A DNA stretch of 64,000 nucleotides from Halogranum amylolyticum (GCF_900110465.1 NZ_FODV01000016.1:18464-82463), one strand, 5' to 3'; numbered from the stretch's first letter, positions 16,254 through 25,290 are shown. Notes: generated by a model from the sequence alone, not told the origin. A program made the numbers and translations.

Positions 16254-17861
16254 ATGGTAAAAATTCACACAGCAATGCAACGGTTCATCAACGAACTTGA
16301 CTTCACTGTCTTCGGGGTCGGGTTCTCGGTATCGCTGCTCGCAATTTTGGTCTTCTTCCTCAGTCCCAGTGCATCAGCAGAAACGATGGGGCAGATCAAC
16401 GAGTTCCTCTGGACGGAGTATATGTGGGTCTACATCGGGACGATGTTCCTGATGGTCATGTTCAGCCTCTGGCTGATGATTGGCCCGTGGGGACGAATCA
16501 AACTCGGCAAACCTGACGAAGATCCCGAATTTGGGCTGCTGTCTTACTTCGCGATGATGTTCTCGGCAGGCATTGCAGCTGGTATCGTTTTCTGGGGTCC
16601 TGCGGAGGCGTTGAAACACTACCAGACGGTGCCGCCACTCATCGGGGCCAAAGCCCAATCAGCGAGCGCGGCGGTCGGGGCAATTCAGTATACCCTTTTC
16701 CATTGGGGAATCTCGTACTGGGTCCCGTACCTCATCGTCGCAATCCCGATTGCGTACTATGCGTTCCGTGAGGATGCCCCGATGCGGGTGTCGACGCTTA
16801 TCGCGCCGTTCGTCGGCGTCGACAACCTTGACGGATTTCTAGCGAAGGGGATTGATATACTGGCGGTGTTCGCGACGATTGGTGGTATCGCAACTACCCT
16901 TGGATTCGTCGGCAAGCAGTTCCTCACTGGGTTGACCTACAACTTCGGCATCTCGCTCGGTGACACCGGCACAGTGCTGGTAATCACAGGGCTAACGGTT
17001 GCCTTCACCGCTTCGGTTGCACTCGGTGTCAAGAAAGGTATTGCCCGTATTTCACGGTTCAATATGGGCGTCTTCGCCGTCCTGACGGTGGCGACGTTCC
17101 TTCTGGGGCCAACCAACTACATTATGAATACCGGGCTCCAGGCGATGGGGAACTACTTCGTTGGATTCCTTCGGATGTCGTTGTACACCAACGCCACGGG
17201 CTCTGGCGAGTGGGTCGGCAACTGGACTGTCTTCTACTGGGCATGGGTGTTCTCGTGGGCACCATTTGGTGGGCTCTTCGTGGCCCGTATCTCACGGGGA
17301 CGGACGATTAGGCAAGTCGTCGCCACCGCACTCGTGGGGTCGACCGCCGCGACTACTCCGTGGTTCCTCACGATGGGCGGTAGTGCGATCTTCTTCGAAC
17401 GGCAGAACATCGCACCGATGCTCGAGATGGTCGCCGAGCACGGTGTCGCCGTCTCCGGTTTCCCGCTGTTCAGCTCGCTTCCAGTTGGTGGCCTGCTTTC
17501 AGCCGTGTTTCTGTTCCTCGTCGTCACGTTCTTCATCACCTCCGCTGACTCCTCGACACTCGCACTTGGAATGCTCACGACAGGCGGGAAGCAGCATCCC
17601 TCGACAGTCAATCGCGTCATCTGGGGTGCACTAATGGGCGGACTCGCGTCGCTACTCATCGTCGGTGGCGGTATCGACGCCCTCCGCTCGTCAGCAATAA
17701 TCACTGGATTCCCTTTCGCACTCATTTCGGTCATCGCCATCGGTGGCATGGCCTGGGAGTTCCATCAGGTTGATCCGCTACTCTCCGGCAAGCACGACTC
17801 GACAGTCGCTGAGCGGGCTGGTTCGTCGAACCGGGCGGGGGCAAGTGTCGACGACGACTAA
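16254..17861 (+). CDS. BCCT-family transporter (betaine/choline/carnitine type)
   Basis: The 535-residue, about 12-helix membrane protein has the glycine-rich MMFSAGIAAGIVFWGPAEAL of BCCT helix 5 and the WTVFYWAWVFSWAPFGG / FVARISRGRTIRQ signature of the helix 8 region. These transporters take up quaternary ammonium solutes with Na+ or H+, mostly for osmoprotection, which suits a halophile. An ATG at 16275 (MQRFINELDF) is an alternative start that removes a short basic leader. The tail is short, so osmosensing by a long C-terminal domain is not indicated. It stands alone downstream of the A+T-rich region. Confidence 0.9.
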   Translation: MVKIHTAMQRFINELDFTVFGVGFSVSLLAILVFFLSPSASAETMGQINEFLWTEYMWVYIGTMFLMVMFSLWLMIGPWGRIKLGKPDEDPEFGLLSYFAMMFSAGIAAGIVFWGPAEALKHYQTVPPLIGAKAQSASAAVGAIQYTLFHWGISYWVPYLIVAIPIAYYAFREDAPMRVSTLIAPFVGVDNLDGFLAKGIDILAVFATIGGIATTLGFVGKQFLTGLTYNFGISLGDTGTVLVITGLTVAFTASVALGVKKGIARISRFNMGVFAVLTVATFLLGPTNYIMNTGLQAMGNYFVGFLRMSLYTNATGSGEWVGNWTVFYWAWVFSWAPFGGLFVARISRGRTIRQVVATALVGSTAATTPWFLTMGGSAIFFERQNIAPMLEMVAEHGVAVSGFPLFSSLPVGGLLSAVFLFLVVTFFITSADSSTLALGMLTTGGKQHPSTVNRVIWGALMGGLASLLIVGGGIDALRSSAIITGFPFALISVIAIGGMAWEFHQVDPLLSGKHDSTVAERAGSSNRAGASVDDD

Positions 17862-17988
17862 GACTCAAGCGGCACGGCAACCACCTCCCAAATCACAGTT
17901 ATCCGAATGTGTTCCGGAGCGCACCTCGGTCAAGCTTTCCAGTCGCAGTTCGAGGGAACGTATCTACAAAGATGACTCGGTCAGGAAC

Positions 17989-18323
17989 ATGAGTCAGCAG
18001 AAGGCGAACGACTGACCAGTCGGATTCCGAAGTACCGGAGAGGCGACGAGGTCATCACGTGGTCCGAGGTCAATTCCGAATGGTGGGAACACGTCCAGCA
18101 CGCCAGAGCGGTCCATGAGAAGGTTGTCGAGACCTATCTCCACGAACCCGGTGTCGAGTTCATCGAGAGGGGACGCGGGGAAGAGATCATCAGCGGCTAC
18201 GCTACGGAGACAATCAATATCCTCGTTGCCGACAAAGAACCAAGAGCGAGGCTTGACCTGCCCGATGAGATAGAAGGAATTCGCATAACCGTTGAAATCG
18301 GCACAATCTCGGATACAGAGTGA
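17989..18323 (+). pseudogene. Small haloarchaeal gene broken by an early frameshift
   Basis: A short start (MSQQKAND) ends at a TGA at 18013-18015. The next frame is open for about 100 codons from just upstream (SRIPKYRRGDEVITWSEVNS ... VEIGTISDTE) to the TGA at 18321. A TATA-like GTATCTACAAAG sits about 28 bases before the ATG. The body has good haloarchaeal acidic composition, so one indel near 18,012 most likely separates the start from the body. The family is not recognised. It could be a sequencing error rather than a true mutation. Confidence 0.5.
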
Positions 18324-18442
18324 TCTCCTCGAACGCTGTCAGAAGCGGCGTGCAACATACAGAGGGTATCTACAGCAGAGTGGTAACCTGACAATACATG
18401 ATACAGTTCCACCACATGAGTGTATTGTGGTTGACTCCACGT

Positions 18443-18531
18443 GAAAGGGTCGCTCAGCCTGGCCAGAGCGACCACCATTGCGGTGGGTGGCCTGAAAGAT
18501 GGCCACGATGGTTCAAATCCATCCCCTTTCG
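18443..18531 (+). tRNA. tRNA-like sequence, type II (long variable arm), anticodon loop aberrant
   Basis: The sequence folds as a type II tRNA. The acceptor GAAAGGG pairs perfectly with CCCTTTC, the D-arm is GCTC-AGCCTGGCCA-GAGC, the long variable arm is GTGGCC/GGCCAC, and the T-arm is GATGG-TTCAAAT-CCATC with a canonical B-box. The anticodon region ACCACCATTGCGGTGGG forms a stem, but a seven-base loop would be CATTGCG. That loop has no U33, and the base after the middle triplet TTG is a pyrimidine. It is therefore either a tRNA pseudogene or a tRNA-like RNA. I assign no amino acid. Confidence 0.45.
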
Positions 18532-18632
18532 TTCTGTTTCCCCTTCTGAACTTCGTTAGTGTAAGAAAAGAAGTTCAGTGACCGACTTGCGCGCTGAGTT
18601 CAGCACGACCACAACAAACCATCAGTTACAGA

Positions 18633-18648
18633 GGATTTCACCAGAGCC
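18633..18648 (-). repeat. IS5-group-like terminus remnant
   Basis: On the minus strand this reads GGCTCTGGTGAAATCC. It matches, with one or two changes, the right end of the IS5-type element at 45042-45057 and similar sequences at 42302, 49531 and 60040. No transposase is attached. Confidence 0.45.
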
Positions 18649-18709
18649 AACCATCTGATAAAATTTGATGTGCGATACATGTACAACAAGATGAAATTAT
18701 TATTGGCTT

Positions 18710-18728
18710 ATGTACAGAACTCGTACAT
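18710..18728. promoter_or_regulatory. Candidate antitoxin operator
   Basis: The inverted repeat ATGTAC-N7-GTACAT lies between the A+T-rich promoter (about 18697-18703) and the antitoxin ATG at 18732. A third copy of the hexamer is at 18679-18684. Ribbon-helix-helix antitoxins typically repress their own operon by binding such repeats. Confidence 0.45.
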
Positions 18729-18731
18729 GAG

Positions 18732-19097
18732 ATGGGTGCGAGTGACGAGCCGCGACGAATCCACTTTCAGTCCCCTGAGTACCTCGTCGAGCGCCTCGAT
18801 GCGATTGCTGACCTCTTCGATAAAGACCGGACCGACCTCCTCCTCGAGGCGATCCGTGACGACATTGAAGAGACCGCTCACAGTGAATCCGTCCAAGAAT
18901 TGGTCGCGACGAAGTACTACGACGACCAACTCGACTTCGAGACAGTCAAGCAGCTCGTTGGTGCCGAGACGGCCCAGCGACTCCGTCTGCTCAAAGCGGA
19001 TCTTGAGGGTGAGCCGCTGGACCTTGCTGCATCTGAAGACATCGACATCTACGGTGGAGACGCGACGACGGCCGATACTAGTGACGCTGACGAGTGA
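18732..19097 (+). CDS. Ribbon-helix-helix antitoxin (VapB/UPF0175-like)
   Basis: The 121-residue product has an N-terminal ribbon-helix-helix segment (RIHFQSPEYLVERLDAIADL, about 10-50). Its C-terminal module (YYDDQLDFETVKQLVG...ETAQRLRLLKADLEG) is common in haloarchaeal antitoxins paired with PIN toxins. The tail is acidic. The TGA is followed directly by the ATG of the PIN-fragment gene, as in a normal toxin-antitoxin operon. Because the toxin is truncated, this may be an orphan antitoxin. It probably autoregulates through the inverted repeat just upstream. Confidence 0.75.
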   Translation: MGASDEPRRIHFQSPEYLVERLDAIADLFDKDRTDLLLEAIRDDIEETAHSESVQELVATKYYDDQLDFETVKQLVGAETAQRLRLLKADLEGEPLDLAASEDIDIYGGDATTADTSDADE

Positions 19098-19687
19098 TGT
19101 GCAGGCCACGTCTCCGGACAGCAGTCGCTGACACGAGTGCACTTGTGATCCTCGCCGTGCCCCGCGCTGATGCTGACTACGACGCTGAGACCACTCCAGA
19201 CCCGCTTCAGTACATCCTCACATCATGTGACGTTCCTTTGCCACCCGAAGTGGTCGCAGACGTCCTTGGCGAGGACTTCTGGGCACGGCACACGAATCCG
19301 TGGAGTGGATATACCCGTCTCCTGATGGGGCCAATTTTACTACTTGGTCTGTACCGTCGGGACTGGCGGATGGTTGGTTTGACGCTACTCTACGTCGTCA
19401 TCAATCCGATCCTCTTCCCGGAGCCGGAGAGCAAGGACGCGTGGGTTAGCCGGAGCGTCCTCGGAGGGCAACTCTGGCTTGAGGAAGCTCACGAGGTATT
19501 TGAGCCCAACCTTCCCGGTGTTCTCAACACTCTGAACGCAGTCGCATACTGCTATGGACTCTACGGCGCGTACAAGCGCAATCCACGAGCGACGGCGCTC
19601 GGCGGTGGAATCGTGCTCACGTGTAAACTCGTCTACCTCGCCATTCTCGTGCGATACTATAATGAACACCCACCAGTCGAAGACTGA
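19097..19687 (+). CDS. PIN-toxin N-terminal fragment fused to a DUF6653-like membrane domain
   Basis: The first about 55 residues (VADTSALVILAVPRADADY ... PPEVVADV) look like the start of a PIN-domain VapC toxin with its first catalytic aspartate, but the rest of the PIN domain is missing. From about residue 58 the protein becomes a different family (EDFWARHTNPWSGYTRLLMG, INPILFPEPES, WLEEAH) with two or three hydrophobic segments, close to what I recall as DUF6653. The join at about 19,260 is in frame, so an internal deletion fused two genes. Nuclease activity is unlikely because the later acidic residues are gone. Confidence 0.65.
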   Translation: MCRPRLRTAVADTSALVILAVPRADADYDAETTPDPLQYILTSCDVPLPPEVVADVLGEDFWARHTNPWSGYTRLLMGPILLLGLYRRDWRMVGLTLLYVVINPILFPEPESKDAWVSRSVLGGQLWLEEAHEVFEPNLPGVLNTLNAVAYCYGLYGAYKRNPRATALGGGIVLTCKLVYLAILVRYYNEHPPVED

Positions 19688-20007
19688 CTCAGCACGAGTC
19701 GGGGTCGCGTTCACCATCGCTCCGATGTGTAAGCGCGCTGAGTTCAACACAGCCGTAGGAACCTATCACTAATTGAGGGTTAAACGAAAGCGACGAAACA
19801 AGAGCGTACTGAAGCATTCCGTAGCACGTTTTTTTGCTCGCTCCGGGAATCATCGCTTTTTGATATTGTAGACGATTTCGACCCCGGGAAACGGTCCGAC
19901 TGCAGGGAGCAGTCTAAGGTCGCCAGGGGGAGCGCACCTCTTCTGCGGTCTAGCCGTATACCGGTTCTGGCACGGCTCGAACGGCTAGCCGGTGGTGTCG
20001 AATCCCC
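19688..20007. other. 320-base intergenic region, nothing recognised
   Basis: This is the space between the fusion gene and the stop of the convergent UPF0261 gene. I see no gene, clear hairpin or repeat here. Confidence 0.4.
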
Positions 20008-21231
20008 TCAAGGACCGATGCCGGACGCACGCATATACTCGTCCAGTTTCTCCGCCATCGCCAGCGCGAACGCCTCGTCATTGATGTCGGTCTCTATCTC
20101 GAGTAGTTCGACAGTCGGGTCGATGTGCTCGCGGATCGCGTCGAACAGTGCCGCATCCGCCTCGGGGTCGTAGAAATCTTCCCCCTCGACGTCGAGCATC
20201 GAAACCCCGCCGAGTGGGAGGAACAGCGCCGTTGGGCCGGTCGCGGCATTCAGCTTTGTTGCGAGGACGTTGCCCAGCTCTGCACACTCCTCGGGCGTGG
20301 TTCGCATCAGCGTCACCTGCGGGTTGTGGACGTGGAACTGCCGCCCCTCGAATTCGTCTGGAATTGAGCCACGCGGGCCGAAGTTCACCATGTCGAGCGC
20401 CCCCGTTGAGACAACCTGCGGGACGCCCGTCTCGGCGGCGGCATCAAGTCGCTCTGGCCCAGCGTTGAGCACGCCGCCGACGAGCTCGTCTGCCCACTCG
20501 GTCGTCGTCACGTCGAGTACGCCGTCGATGATGCCCTGCTGGATTAACCCCTCCATCGCCCGCCCGCCGGTGCCAGTGGCGTGGAAGATGATGGTCTCGT
20601 ACCCCTCTTCTTCGAGGTATGATCGGGCAACTTTGACGCAGGGCGTGGTGACGCCGAACATCGTGATGCCGATGGTTGGGCGGTCCTCGACCGTCACGTC
20701 TGATTTGTTGGCCACCATCCCAACCATCGCCAACGCGGCGTTCGAGATGACCTGCCGTGAGAGCTGATTAAGTCCCTCGACGTCGGCGACGGAGTACATC
20801 ATTGCGATGTCCGTCGAGCCGACGTACGGCTCGGTATCACCCGATGCCATCGTCGAAACCATCAGCTTCGGTACGCCCACCGGGAGTGCCCGCATCGCCC
20901 TGGTTGCGATGGACGTATTCCCAGACCCGCCGAGTCCGAGGACACCCGCGAGTTCTCCCGACTCGTAGAGATCGGTGACGACGGCAGCGGCCCCCTCGCC
21001 CATCGCTGTCATCGCCTCCCCTCGGTCGCTGTCGTCGCGCAACGCGTCAAGGGTCGTGCCGGCGGCTTCGGCCACCTCGGCGGCGGTTGTGTCCGGTTCG
21101 AACTCGGGGTCGCCCAACACGCCTACGTCGACAACGTGTACGTCGACGCCCTGTGCCTCGACGACGTCACGGGCGAACGCGAACATCTCACTTTTCGTAT
21201 CGAGCGTGCCGACGAGAACGACCGTCATCAC
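20008..21231 (-). CDS. Tm-1/UPF0261-like ATP-binding protein
   Basis: The 407-residue product starts VVLVGTLDTKSEMFAFARD and contains GVLGLGGSGNTSIATRAMRA and KLMVSTMASGD, all characteristic of the UPF0261/Tm-1 N-terminal domain family. In plants and fungi this domain is fused to the TIM-barrel domain encoded by the next gene but one (21653-22489). The Tm-1 N-domain binds ATP. The bacterial and archaeal role is unclear but the context is catabolic. Its ATG overlaps the cupin stop by four bases, so the three minus-strand genes form one operon. Confidence 0.85.
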   Translation of the reverse strand: MMTVVLVGTLDTKSEMFAFARDVVEAQGVDVHVVDVGVLGDPEFEPDTTAAEVAEAAGTTLDALRDDSDRGEAMTAMGEGAAAVVTDLYESGELAGVLGLGGSGNTSIATRAMRALPVGVPKLMVSTMASGDTEPYVGSTDIAMMYSVADVEGLNQLSRQVISNAALAMVGMVANKSDVTVEDRPTIGITMFGVTTPCVKVARSYLEEEGYETIIFHATGTGGRAMEGLIQQGIIDGVLDVTTTEWADELVGGVLNAGPERLDAAAETGVPQVVSTGALDMVNFGPRGSIPDEFEGRQFHVHNPQVTLMRTTPEECAELGNVLATKLNAATGPTALFLPLGGVSMLDVEGEDFYDPEADAALFDAIREHIDPTVELLEIETDINDEAFALAMAEKLDEYMRASGIGP

Positions 21232-21656
21232 TTCGCTCCCGGGTCGACGTTTTCGGGCGTCGGCAGTTTACCGGCCGGGACGATCTCACACTCCGGCAGG
21301 TCACGTAGCACGTCTTCCGGTCCGGGCGGCGCGTACACCGCCAGCAGGACGAGCGGCTCCCACCCGGTGTTGACCGTGCCGTGTTCGACGCCTTCGGGGA
21401 CGAACACCATGTCACCGGTTGCGATATCGCGGGTCTCGTTGGCGACCTCCTGTTCGCCTTCGCCGCGAACGACGTACAGGATTTCGTCGCTCTCAGGGTG
21501 GGTATGTCGCTCGTGTCCCTTCCCGGGTTCGAGTTTCACAACACCGGCGCTGAACCGCTTGCCGCCGGTGACATCGGGCGTGCTCATCCACTTCAGTGCG
21601 CCCCAGTCAAACAGTTGACTCTCCACGTCGTCGGGGTCGACGAAATAGTCGCTCAT
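21228..21656 (-). CDS. Cupin-domain protein
   Basis: The 142-residue single cupin has motif 1 as GKGHERHTHPESDEILYVVRG (His, His, Glu) and motif 2 as GDMVFVPEGVEHGTVN (second-strand His). It should bind a metal ion and may isomerise, epimerise or sense a small acid. The ATG at 21656 is chosen because it overlaps the upstream gene's stop by four bases; residues before it are out-of-family. It sits between the TIM-barrel and UPF0261 genes in one operon. Confidence 0.85.
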   Translation of the reverse strand: MSDYFVDPDDVESQLFDWGALKWMSTPDVTGGKRFSAGVVKLEPGKGHERHTHPESDEILYVVRGEGEQEVANETRDIATGDMVFVPEGVEHGTVNTGWEPLVLLAVYAPPGPEDVLRDLPECEIVPAGKLPTPENVDPGAK

Positions 21657-22489
21657 TGGACGTCGATCTGCTTGAATTCGCGGGCCTGGTTCTCGATGGC
21701 TTCCTCCGTCGGCAGCCGTTCGATGCTCGAGGCCCCGAAGAAGCCGACGACACCGTCGGTGTGCTCGAGGACGTACGCGGCGTCGTCGGGCCACGCAATG
21801 GGGCCGCCGTGACAGATGACGAGTACGTCGTCGTTCACGTCCTTTGCGGCGTCGTGGTGGGCCTGCACCCGCTCGGCTGCCGACTCCAAGTCGAGTGCCG
21901 TTTCCGCACCGATATCGCCGGAGGTCGTCAGCCCCATGTGCGAGACGATGACGTCGGCGCCCGCTTCGGCCATCTCGCGGGCCTGCGTCTCGCTGAACAC
22001 GTACGGGCAGGTTAGCATGTCTTGGCTGGCCGCCTCTCGAATCATCTCGACCTCCTTATCGTAGCCCATCCCGGTCTCTTCGAGGTTCTGTCGGAAATCG
22101 CTGTCCTCGTCGATGAGGCCGACCGTCGGGAAGTTCTGCACCCCGGAGAACCCTTGTCGTTTCAGGTCTGCAATGAACACGTCCATCTGGCGGAACGGGT
22201 CGGTGCCGTTGACGCCCGCAAGCACCGGCGTGTCATCGACGACTGGAATGACTTCGTGGCCCATCTCGCCGACGATCTCGTTTGCGTCACCGTATGGGAG
22301 CAGCCCAGCGAGCGACCCGCGCCCGTTCATTCGGTAGCGACCAGAGTTGTAGATGATGAGCAGGTCGACACCACCGCGCTCGGCGAACTTCGCGGAGATA
22401 CCGGTCCCCGCACCAGCACCGATTATCGGTTCTCCCTGCTCGACGGTCTCTCGAAGCCGCGAGAGCGACTCCTCACGTGTGTATTTCAT
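21653..22489 (-). CDS. Phosphoenolpyruvate hydrolase-like TIM-barrel protein
   Basis: The 278-residue protein from the ATG at 22489 has the family features IIGAGAGTGISAKFAERGGV, LIIYNSGRYRMNGRGSLAG, and ADVIVSHMGLTTSGDIGA. It corresponds to the C-terminal TIM-barrel of the eukaryotic Tm-1 protein, related to PEP mutase/isocitrate lyase enzymes. With UPF0261 it likely forms a two-protein version of that enzyme. The reaction is not established. An A+T-rich TATATA lies just upstream of the ATG. Twelve codons upstream a longer start exists but looks spurious. Confidence 0.85.
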   Translation of the reverse strand: MKYTREESLSRLRETVEQGEPIIGAGAGTGISAKFAERGGVDLLIIYNSGRYRMNGRGSLAGLLPYGDANEIVGEMGHEVIPVVDDTPVLAGVNGTDPFRQMDVFIADLKRQGFSGVQNFPTVGLIDEDSDFRQNLEETGMGYDKEVEMIREAASQDMLTCPYVFSETQAREMAEAGADVIVSHMGLTTSGDIGAETALDLESAAERVQAHHDAAKDVNDDVLVICHGGPIAWPDDAAYVLEHTDGVVGFFGASSIERLPTEEAIENQAREFKQIDVQ

Positions 22490-22551
22490 GTGTGAATATA
22501 TACCATGATTTGGCAGTCTATTCAAGATTTGCCCGGGTGCCAGGGTGTTCG

Positions 22552-23114
22552 ATGGTAAGCGCTTCCTCTCACGAGGAAGCGATTGTGGTTACGGCCGAGG
22601 ACGGTGTCCAAGTTGTGTCGTTCGCTGTTGGAACGAAGAGGTCCCGCTGCTCTATGTCTCCGACGACAAAACAGCCCTTATCGGCGATTCTGAGCTTGTT
22701 TCGGGGTCACATACAGATGCGGATGCGGTTGAGGTCGTTCGCTCGAGGCTGACTGGTACTGTCCTCTCGACATTCCTTGGAACCTTCTGGCCGGCATCCA
22801 CGGAGCTGTTGGTGACGGATCCATATCCGCTTCCGAAGACATTCAGTTGGTTCCGGCAAGCAGTTCTCCACACCGCACTCCACGAAAAGGAGGGCGTCGA
22901 CCTTCGGGCGGATATTGAAACGAGCGATGGGGAGGTCCTCTCTGGGCCAGTGACCTGAATTCGGCAGGGGCTCGTCGACTCAATGACAAACGAATTCTCG
23001 CTCCAGATGAACCTCCTGATCGAGACTGAGGAGGGGGAAGTGAGTGTTGGCGGTCCGGATCCTTTTATCGAGGACTACGAGGGTGGCTACATTACCTTGC
23101 GACAGAATGATTGA
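22552..23114 (+). pseudogene. Haloarchaeal gene with a frameshift and an in-frame stop
   Basis: A gene starting MVSASSHEEAIVVTAEDG shifts frame near 22,630 and continues as NEEVPLLYVSDDKTALIG ... SGPVT. It hits a TGA at 22956 and continues in the same frame (IRQGLVDSMTNEFSLQMN ... GGYITLRQND) to the TGA at 23112. The full product would be about 185 residues. I do not recognise the family. The first 30 bases contain a perfect hairpin (GCTTCCTC/GAGGAAGC). Two independent lesions make decay more likely than sequencing error. Confidence 0.55.
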
Positions 23115-23244
23115 TTGACTGATTTCTATCGCGTCTGACAATGTCCTCAGAACGCTTCACACTCTGCAGGTGCACGACCTTCCAGATATGCGTTGTAATC
23201 GGTCGGTCCGCTGTAGTGTTGGTACTTCTCGCGGGACGAGATAG

Positions 23245-23640
23245 CTATTTCACCGAGTCAGTTGCTGCTTGTGCTGCCCCTCGTTTGATGAGATACCATG
23301 CAAGCAGTGCAATTGGTGCCAGTGCAACATTTCCCAGCACGAGCAGTTCTCGTGGGTACGTTTCAGGGGTGCGAATATCTACATTTGAATCTCTGTCGAG
23401 GTCCTCACAGGCAGCGGTTGCCGCGTGTAACCCTGTCGTAACTGCGCCTTCCATGGAAACTAAATCAACGTGCGACTGGCAGTAATCGCCTGCCATGTAC
23501 AGGTTCGAGAGACTCGTTCGAGCAGTCGGCCGATACGGCCACACTCCGACTTCGTTCGTGAACAATGGCTCATTCTCGTGTGGTTGCAGATACGTGGTCC
23601 GGATGGCACTCTCGTCGAACGATGGAAGGTACGGTTTGAG
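23245..23640 (-). pseudogene. C-terminal fragment of an FAD-dependent amine-oxidase-type oxidoreductase
   Basis: The frame reads YLPSFDESAIRTTYLQPHEN, then NLYMAGDYCQSHVDLVSMEG, then AVTTGLHAATAACEDL. This is the C-terminal FAD-contact region (L-Y-x-A-G-D ... S-x-E-G-A) of phytoene desaturase/squalene-type oxidoreductases, followed by a short hydrophobic segment. The upstream two-thirds is missing. The homology stops at about 23,640, exactly where a plus-strand helicase fragment begins. Confidence 0.6.
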
Positions 23641-24908
23641 GTCTGCTATGGGGTTCGGTCAGGAGAACGGACAGGCAACCTGCCTGGAAACGTCCGTGAG
23701 TTCCAATATTACGACGACCGAGAGACGCTTGGTGACATCCTTGACGAGTACGTTTTCACCGACGAACCGGACAAGAAGTTCGTCATCTTCGCTGCGCCCA
23801 CGTCGCTTCGTAACCTTATCGATTACGCGGAAGCAGAGGGCATCGACGGAAGTGCTGAGGAGCTTATGGACTCGGGTAACGCCGCGATGTTTGATGCGAT
23901 GCTTATCGATGAAGCCAGTATGATGGATCTGCCGTTGCTATTTCTGATTGGAGCTTTCCTACGCACAAAAGGACGGCTCCTCCTGGTCGGCGATCACCGA
24001 CAGATGCAGCCGATTCAGAAACATGATTGGGAGAGTAAAGACCGTCAAACGATTGAGGAAAACACCCCACATGTCTCGGTTCTCGATTTGATCCGCTTCC
24101 TGCGTGGGGATGATGAAACAGAGTTTGAAGAACTGGAACGGGAGCTACCGGAATGGCCAAATCCGGATGCGGTCATTCCGATGGATCGACTGGAGATTAC
24201 GTACCGACTCCCGCCAGCGATGGCTGCGCTTGCCTCTGAGTTGTTCTATAAAGAAGACGGTATCACCTCGACTCGGAGAGCGACGCCGAACACATGCCCG
24301 ATGTCCGCGACGCGTCTCAGCCTCCATGGCTGGAGACTGCCCTCAACCCCATCTCCAGAGTTACTCTCCTGTTACACGATGATGCGATTGCAACGAAAGA
24401 TAGCCCACTTGAATCGTACCTTATCAAACAAATCGAAGACGAACTGCCAGTTGTCGACGCTAATCCAGCAGACGATGAAGTAACCGGTGGGATTGCCGTC
24501 CCGTATCGCTTGATGCGTCGCCGACTCCAGAATCAGTCCGACCTTACTGTCGACACGGTGGAAAGGTTCCAAGGCGGCGAGCGTGACGTGATGGTGCTTG
24601 CCATGACGGCTGCCAACCAAGGATACGTTAACCAGCAAAATGAATTCTTGCTGGACGCGACACGGTTCAATGTCGGTGCTAGCCGGATGAAGCAGAAACT
24701 GTTCATCATCGTGTCGAAGTCGGTGTTCCGTGCTGCTAGTGACGACCCGAAAAAGTACGAGCAGCAGAAAGCTTGGAAGAAGCTGTACCAAGCAATGGTG
24801 GCTAATCAGGAGCCAGCCGCAACGACGACCGTTTCTCCGATGATGGTCACGGAACTCGAACAGGATGTCTCCGTTAAAGTGTACACTGGGTTCGAAGACT
24901 CTTCCTAA
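23641..24908 (+). pseudogene. Superfamily I helicase, 5'-truncated and frameshifted
   Basis: The first frame has helicase motifs II and III (MLIDEASMMDLPLLFLIGAF, LLLVGDHRQMQPIQ) and motif IV-like RLEITYRLPPAMAALASELF. Near 24,262 the frame changes and resumes with DAEHMPDVRDASQPPWLETA and then motif V/VI-type TVDTVERFQGGERDVMVLAM and FNVGASRMKQKLFIIVS. The Walker A half is absent. This is the C-terminal part of a DNA2/NAM7-like AAA helicase. A strong hairpin follows the stop. Confidence 0.68.
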
Positions 24909-24913
24909 CCTGT

Positions 24914-24936
24914 CAACTTCCTTGACGAGGAAGTTG
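24914..24936 (+). terminator. Hairpin after the helicase remnant
   Basis: CAACTTCCT-TGACG-AGGAAGTTG is a perfect 9-base stem 6 bases after the stop at 24908. There is no long T-run, so a termination role is only plausible. Confidence 0.35.
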
Positions 24937-24939
24937 CTC

Positions 24940-25290
24940 TCTCTATCGCTGAAAACGCCAGACTCGGTACTGAAGTCTCGAGCCGCATCTGAAGGTTATA
25001 GCGGAGCTGCCCCTTTTCCATCGAAGTGTCTGATAAGACTACTGTGAAGCTTAAACTGAACGCGAGGTGTGTCACTGCGCAGTTCAGTACAGTATCTCTG
25101 ACTTCCAGTCAAACACAGCGACACACAACACCGTTCAATTTGATGGAGTAGCCGCTGTTTGTTATGGAAAAAAAGACTATCCTTTATTTAGTACATTGTG
25201 TACAAACATTATTTTTAATGATTGTTTAGGAACAAAATTTTGTCTGATGACAATATATCGTCGTATCCAGATACTGTCTGGGAGATCACC
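24940..25290. other. A+T-rich upstream region of the beta-helix gene
   Basis: There is no gene here. A+T-rich blocks at about 25,165-25,260 (CTTTATTTAGTACATTGTG, ATTATTTTTAATGATTG) probably carry the promoter of the next gene. Confidence 0.35.

Noticed and set aside
18443..18531. Assigning the tRNA-like sequence as tRNA-Gln (anticodon TTG)
   Set aside because: The long variable arm and the absence of U33 do not fit a glutamine tRNA.
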